DNA from: Terebella lapidaria
Taxonomy: Eukaryota > Annelida > Polychaeta > Terebellida > Terebellidae
NCBI GenBank assembly: GCA_949152475.1
Contig: OX424564.1
Span: 10,788,001 to 10,852,000 of the forward strand
Length of the DNA stretch: 64,000 bases
Reading direction: 5' to 3'
Below are positions 59,483 to 64,000 of this stretch, in pieces. The notes beneath the pieces are model-generated. The model did no database searches. It was not told the origin of the DNA and saw only the letters and a program-made list of their open reading frames with translations. The stretch's first letter is position 1. Each line of letters begins with the position of its first letter. The translations under genes and the position numbers were made by a program.

Positions 59483-61547
59483 GTGAATCTGAGAAGAAAA
59501 ACTCGTACCAGTGTAATCGTCTGTGGTAACTGGCGAACGTGTTTTATCAAACCATGGCCGTGATCACCACTAAATTATACTGTATTGTGACACATAACTT
59601 GATGGAAATTCATTGATGACGATTACATGCTGATTAATCCAATTTAGCTGCGTGGTTATCTTCAAACATTTATTGTCACATGAGTGAATAGTAGACAGAA
59701 ACAATTTATCACACGTATGATGGTTGAATACTATTAATATTTTTAGCCATCAAGAAGTTGATAATACAGTGAATTATGCCATCTTGATGTTATGACAGCA
59801 TTTTGTCTCAAATAGCTCATCCTTTATAAATGTACTCGCGCAATTATAGTGTATCATGTTCAACAGACTGCATCCACCTGAAGCATTCATCTGTAACATA
59901 CTGAATTCAGGCGTTTTGTAAAATGATGTATCGCCTTATCATACGCTATATCACAGCTGACAGAATGGAAGTTGAGCATGCTAGTCAGGTATTAGGCACT
60001 ATCTGTTTGGCTTTGGAGTAGTAGTCACATATTGGTGCTCTCACGAGGGCAAGTCCATTGTGCAAAAACCACCTACCCAACATTACCGTTCTTATTGTAG
60101 ATCTATTAATTACAAGGTAAATGGATGTGTTTCCAATTTGCATTCCAAGTTGCAATTTGAGTCCTGTTAACTTACGTAGCGTTTACTATTTTAAATTACG
60201 TGAAAGCAACATTTTAACAGTGAATAAGGATCCGTATTGTACAACTCAATCCGATTTAGCACGCGGCAAAACAAACGGGACTAAGAATTAGATTATTATC
60301 GCTAAAACTAAAGAGACCTTGTCAGAAAAAGTAATGAAAATTATATCTGATTAGATTGTGGGATTTGTAATATTGCTCTTCCTGAATGGACAATTTCAGG
60401 GTGTGATGGAAGAGCGATCACTACACAGCTTGAGTGATTCAGACAGTAACACCGTGATAGATATAATTCGTGCGTAGTGGTTTTATGACGTGGAACTAAT
60501 CAACAATTAGTTGATTATGACTGTGCGACGAAAGATACATTTGGTGATTTATTTGCGGCGAGACCGAGTGGTGTTTCACTATACCCGTGAGAATGGCCTT
60601 GAAAAAAACATTTTCTGGCAAAAAATGGAAATAGTCAAATTCTAATTTGGGACTCTGGATCAGGTTTTATGAGAACGAACTTTTTATTACCCAGTGATTT
60701 TACGTATCTTTATCGTCTCCATCCTCTTCAATAAAGCACGCTACGTTTAATCTCGATGTATGTCGACATATTTATGTATATCATACAGTAATCATGAAAT
60801 CAAAAGGAAACCTTCGAAATTATAATTATTTATATCCATTTATATATATATTGGTTTTATGAGGGGTGAAAAGTTGGTGTACAACTGCCCAATAACCAGG
60901 TAAAACAATTTTGAACTGGAAAACCTTAAATGAATTACAGGTTTTGAATTATTATATCAACGTAGTCCGACCAAACAATAAATTTAAATTATAAAACAAC
61001 AGGAACTTTTGGTTTGACATCATTCATATATCATCAATTAAAATGTAAGTTATACCTGAAATGTTTATTTCTCTAAAGTCTATGTTTCGACTTTAAAGCT
61101 ACTGCCTTCGAATGTATGCCATATTTTTTACCGAAACTAAATTTTTGTGCAACACATCTAATGCAACATAACTAAAGGTGTGCCAAATGGTTTTGACGAT
61201 CACGGTTGTCAGAGTTGTCTTTTCGTCCGTTTTAATACACATTTTGTACCCGGTTTTGTATATAAAGAATCGAAGTGTATCCATCAAACCCGAACGTAAA
61301 CAAACGCCAAAATCGCGCCTAAAGTCCACATCGAGTACATTTTCCTGTTTGTATCTGCATAAATATATAGTGTAGTTGTGAGAAAATAATCAGTGATAAA
61401 CGTGGAATTGTCAGTCCATCTTGCATTTTCATGCTTTGTTTACATCTGCGTGTGATGGATACAGATCCTGTATTTACGCGAGAACCGCCTGTTCAAATGA
61501 GCTAAATTTCCCAAAGGACTGGTTATAGTCATTACATTCTATGTGAG
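59483..61547. other. Unannotated stretch
   Basis: AT-rich with no recognised gene or repeat partner. Confidence 0.6.
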
Positions 61548-61745
61548 TGTAAGTATCAATCTATTACCACCAATACCGCCAGATTTTGATGATTCCAATA
61601 ACAAACGTAAACTACAACATCTTGCAATAGAAACAAAGCCCGACCAAATAGTTTATCAAACGACACACTGGCGTCATCAGGGGCAGACAGTGTTTTAGAT
61701 GTAGTTGTTTCTACTGTACACCTGATGTAATTAGCATACAATTTT
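61548..61745 (+). repeat. R1 repeat, partial
   Basis: GTAAGTATCAATCTATTACC to CCTGATGTAATTAGCATAC; lacks the right third, like the copy at 41633. Confidence 0.9.
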
Positions 61746-64000
61746 TTTCATTCAGTTAATTCAGCATGTTTAATATGAAATATAGTTTTCGAAAAAATAT
61801 TGACTGGTTTCGAAGGCAGTTGCTATAAACTAACATGTCTTCAGTCATGCATACACTGCTGGTCATGTATTCGTTTGTACCAGATGCGGTGCACACTTCA
61901 TAGTACAACCCATCAAATCCATGTGTACACCCAATTCATCTCATGGATCGATTATTTCATGTCTTAGTTCGTAAAAACGGTCAACAGTAACTACAGTACT
62001 GGTTATATATATATATATTTTTTTTAATTGAATTCTTCATAACAGAATACATACATTTGATATAATAGACACGATTCCAGACTTGATACATGCTGATACA
62101 TGACAAAAAAGCAATATATACAATACATACAGTCTACATTACAGTCGACACTGCATTCAGCACAAATATATCGGATCGAGTGTTGCAGTTTGTGTTGATA
62201 TGTATATGTGTGTGCTATTCAGTGGGTACAGTCGGTTGGGAACAAACCCTGTAAGCCGCACGGAACAGGTAAGTTATTGTGGTGTTTTGATGCTATGTCT
62301 GTGTGTACCCTGCTGGCGGGAGCGGCAAGGTGGGAACCACCGCCGCAATCACCTGCAGGGGTTATGTTGTGTTTTCCTGTGTCTAACCTGTGTGATTTGA
62401 TTTGCTATTGAACAATGAATAAATATAACGATGTTTTACAGGAAAGTTGGTATACAGCCTACAAAATACAATGTATTTATGTTATATTTGATATATGTGT
62501 TCTGATTTTGGATAACGGACTCAGGTTTTGTTTGTCGGGAATGCTTCACACTTGGATATTGGTTTCATGTGTATTGTAGATTTCGTCCATTGATTCGGTC
62601 CTGAAATTTGAATAGGTCAGTGTATATGCAAAAATTGTCTACACGTAGCTGCATTATTTAGTGGATTGTGGAATACTAGTTTGAGCAAATTCGTGTATCT
62701 CAACTTCGAATTATAGATTATATCAAATGAACATTCATTCCCACACTCTTGCATCAAAAGCAATCTTCTCTTTCTTGCAGACCACCTGATATTACCCAGT
62801 GAACTATTGAGTGTCACATTTTAATACTAATGTTTGTCATAGACCATTAGCTGTGTTTGGAGATCAATGAATTCAGACTCACCTGGTATTAATCATCATC
62901 TCCAAGTGAAATAATGTACCGAGGAATTGCACATTTGATGTTTATTTAGGGGATATTTGATGTTGTATAATGAACCGAATCGAACTATCGTTCCCACAAT
63001 GCACTTCCAATTACTCTCATACCCTTTCCCCTAGTCACCTGAATTATGTCTATGTCAGTTGCTGAGCCCAGGTGGTCGACGTTGTATGTCTTGACCCACA
63101 ATCTCTATCTGTGCCAGGGATAATCAAGATGAAAATTGATTTCAGCCAATGGACCGATTATACTTGTGCTCATATTGGTGTTTTACCGAGCTTGTAGTTT
63201 TTGCCTATGATGTTCAATTCTTGAAGTATCAGGCAACGTGAATATCAATCACAGAGATGTGATGAATTTACAGTTCGCTATTTCCTTTGGTATATTTTGG
63301 TTAGTTTATTACTATACTAGTAGTTCTTTTGTTCTTTAAATAAATTTGGTATTTATTAAGCAATCATTAAAGATCCTCTCAAATTAAATGCACGTTGGTT
63401 TTTCTCCACCCTTTTAAGACAATAATCTTAACGTTGGCGTGTATCGCTTCATCCTACCATCAGTATTAACAATTTATCATTTGATACTCGTTAATTCAGA
63501 AATTAGGGTGGAATATGTTTTAGTTTTACCAATTTTCCTGCCAATTCCTGCAAACATGTATCATGACAGCTTGTAATTCAATGACTACTATTCATAGCCT
63601 TATAGATTATACAAGTACATGCATGCATTTAAACATGCCGGAACCCTATGATTACGGATCCCACCAGATCATGATCCAGGAACACACCGAACCTTATCCG
63701 TGACTGTCCTTGGTGATCCGTATGGGATGGAATGATCCATGGAACCATAATCAATCCATAACAATAATGTGACCATCCCAGTGCGTTCATTGTAGCATCA
63801 TTCTACTTAACCATGGTGATGACACGGTTATGATACGCCCGTCCACGGGCTTACTGACGTGGGGATTTCCAGAAACCCCTGAAATGAACATTGGTGTTCG
63901 AGACACACGTATCGTATACCGTACACATTTGCAAACATACTATAGTGTGTCATAGGTCACCGTAGTGATAATATGGCTGTCTGTATAGTAGTGTTGCGAT
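61746..64000. other. Unannotated stretch with one possible non-coding exon
   Basis: A GC-richer patch at 62205-62350 contains CGGAACAG|GTAAGTTATT, a consensus-quality splice donor at 62268/62269. A 5' non-coding exon is possible but unsupported by anything else. The rest shows no gene. Confidence 0.35.

Noticed and set aside
61849-61865. Stray Tc1 inverted-repeat end (CACTGCTGG)
   Set aside because: Only about 13 bases match the Tc1 end at 46691; no further similarity.

Overview
The window reads as repeat-rich eukaryotic nuclear DNA, probably from a marine invertebrate and most likely a mollusc. That taxonomic guess is an inference from repeat style: AC-rich tails of the form (ACAAACAA)n, long runs of AGGTCA/TGACCT, Tc1 and Penelope-like relatives, and a ZNF862-type hAT gene. 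I see no intact, convincing host protein-coding gene, no rRNA and no functional tRNA. Almost everything recognisable is a transposable element or a tandem repeat, and the most informative features are insertions of one element into another, where the uninterrupted target can be read elsewhere in the same window. All identities were judged by eye.

Left part (1-14.4 kb). A repeat fragment at the edge is followed by a decayed multi-exon gene (452-4644). It joins a vertnin-like domain, a 36-bp proline-rich coding minisatellite, a short Ser/Asp/Glu-rich exon and a hAT transposase (BED-like zinc finger, CxxH motif, C-terminal dimerisation region). Further right are diverged repeats, a foldback MITE (7.1-7.7 kb), a ~36-bp minisatellite (11.95-12.3 kb), and a LINE reverse-transcriptase fossil split by a 393-bp TRIM-like element whose 128-bp terminal repeats carry a tRNA-like sequence.

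Centre (14.4-35.2 kb). Two copies of an otherwise unnamed repeat (here R2) are interrupted. The first holds a foldback MITE and a 3.3-kb element with CACGGTGG ends and a perfect 5-bp target duplication (GGTAC), itself invaded by a 2.06-kb relative with the same end octamer; termini and duplication length suggest Transib, the RAG-related superfamily. The second R2 copy is split by a 14.3-kb block of tandem arrays (about 300-340 bp, 870 bp, 327 bp and 1363 bp periods) packed with AGGTCA half-sites and TGACGTCA palindromes. Its core is about five apparently identical 1363-bp units.

Right part (35.2-64 kb). This contains many copies of a ~320-bp repeat (R1), two Penelope-like reverse-transcriptase copies that share a non-coding 3' region, a nearly complete Tc1 element with intact inverted repeats and a TA duplication (46691-48961), a second dead Tc1-like transposase (56.9-57.7 kb), two more copies of the GGTAACC repeat family, a LINE-like 3' tail, and a ~100-bp near-perfect hairpin (54.8 kb). 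Long stretches between these show nothing I can identify.
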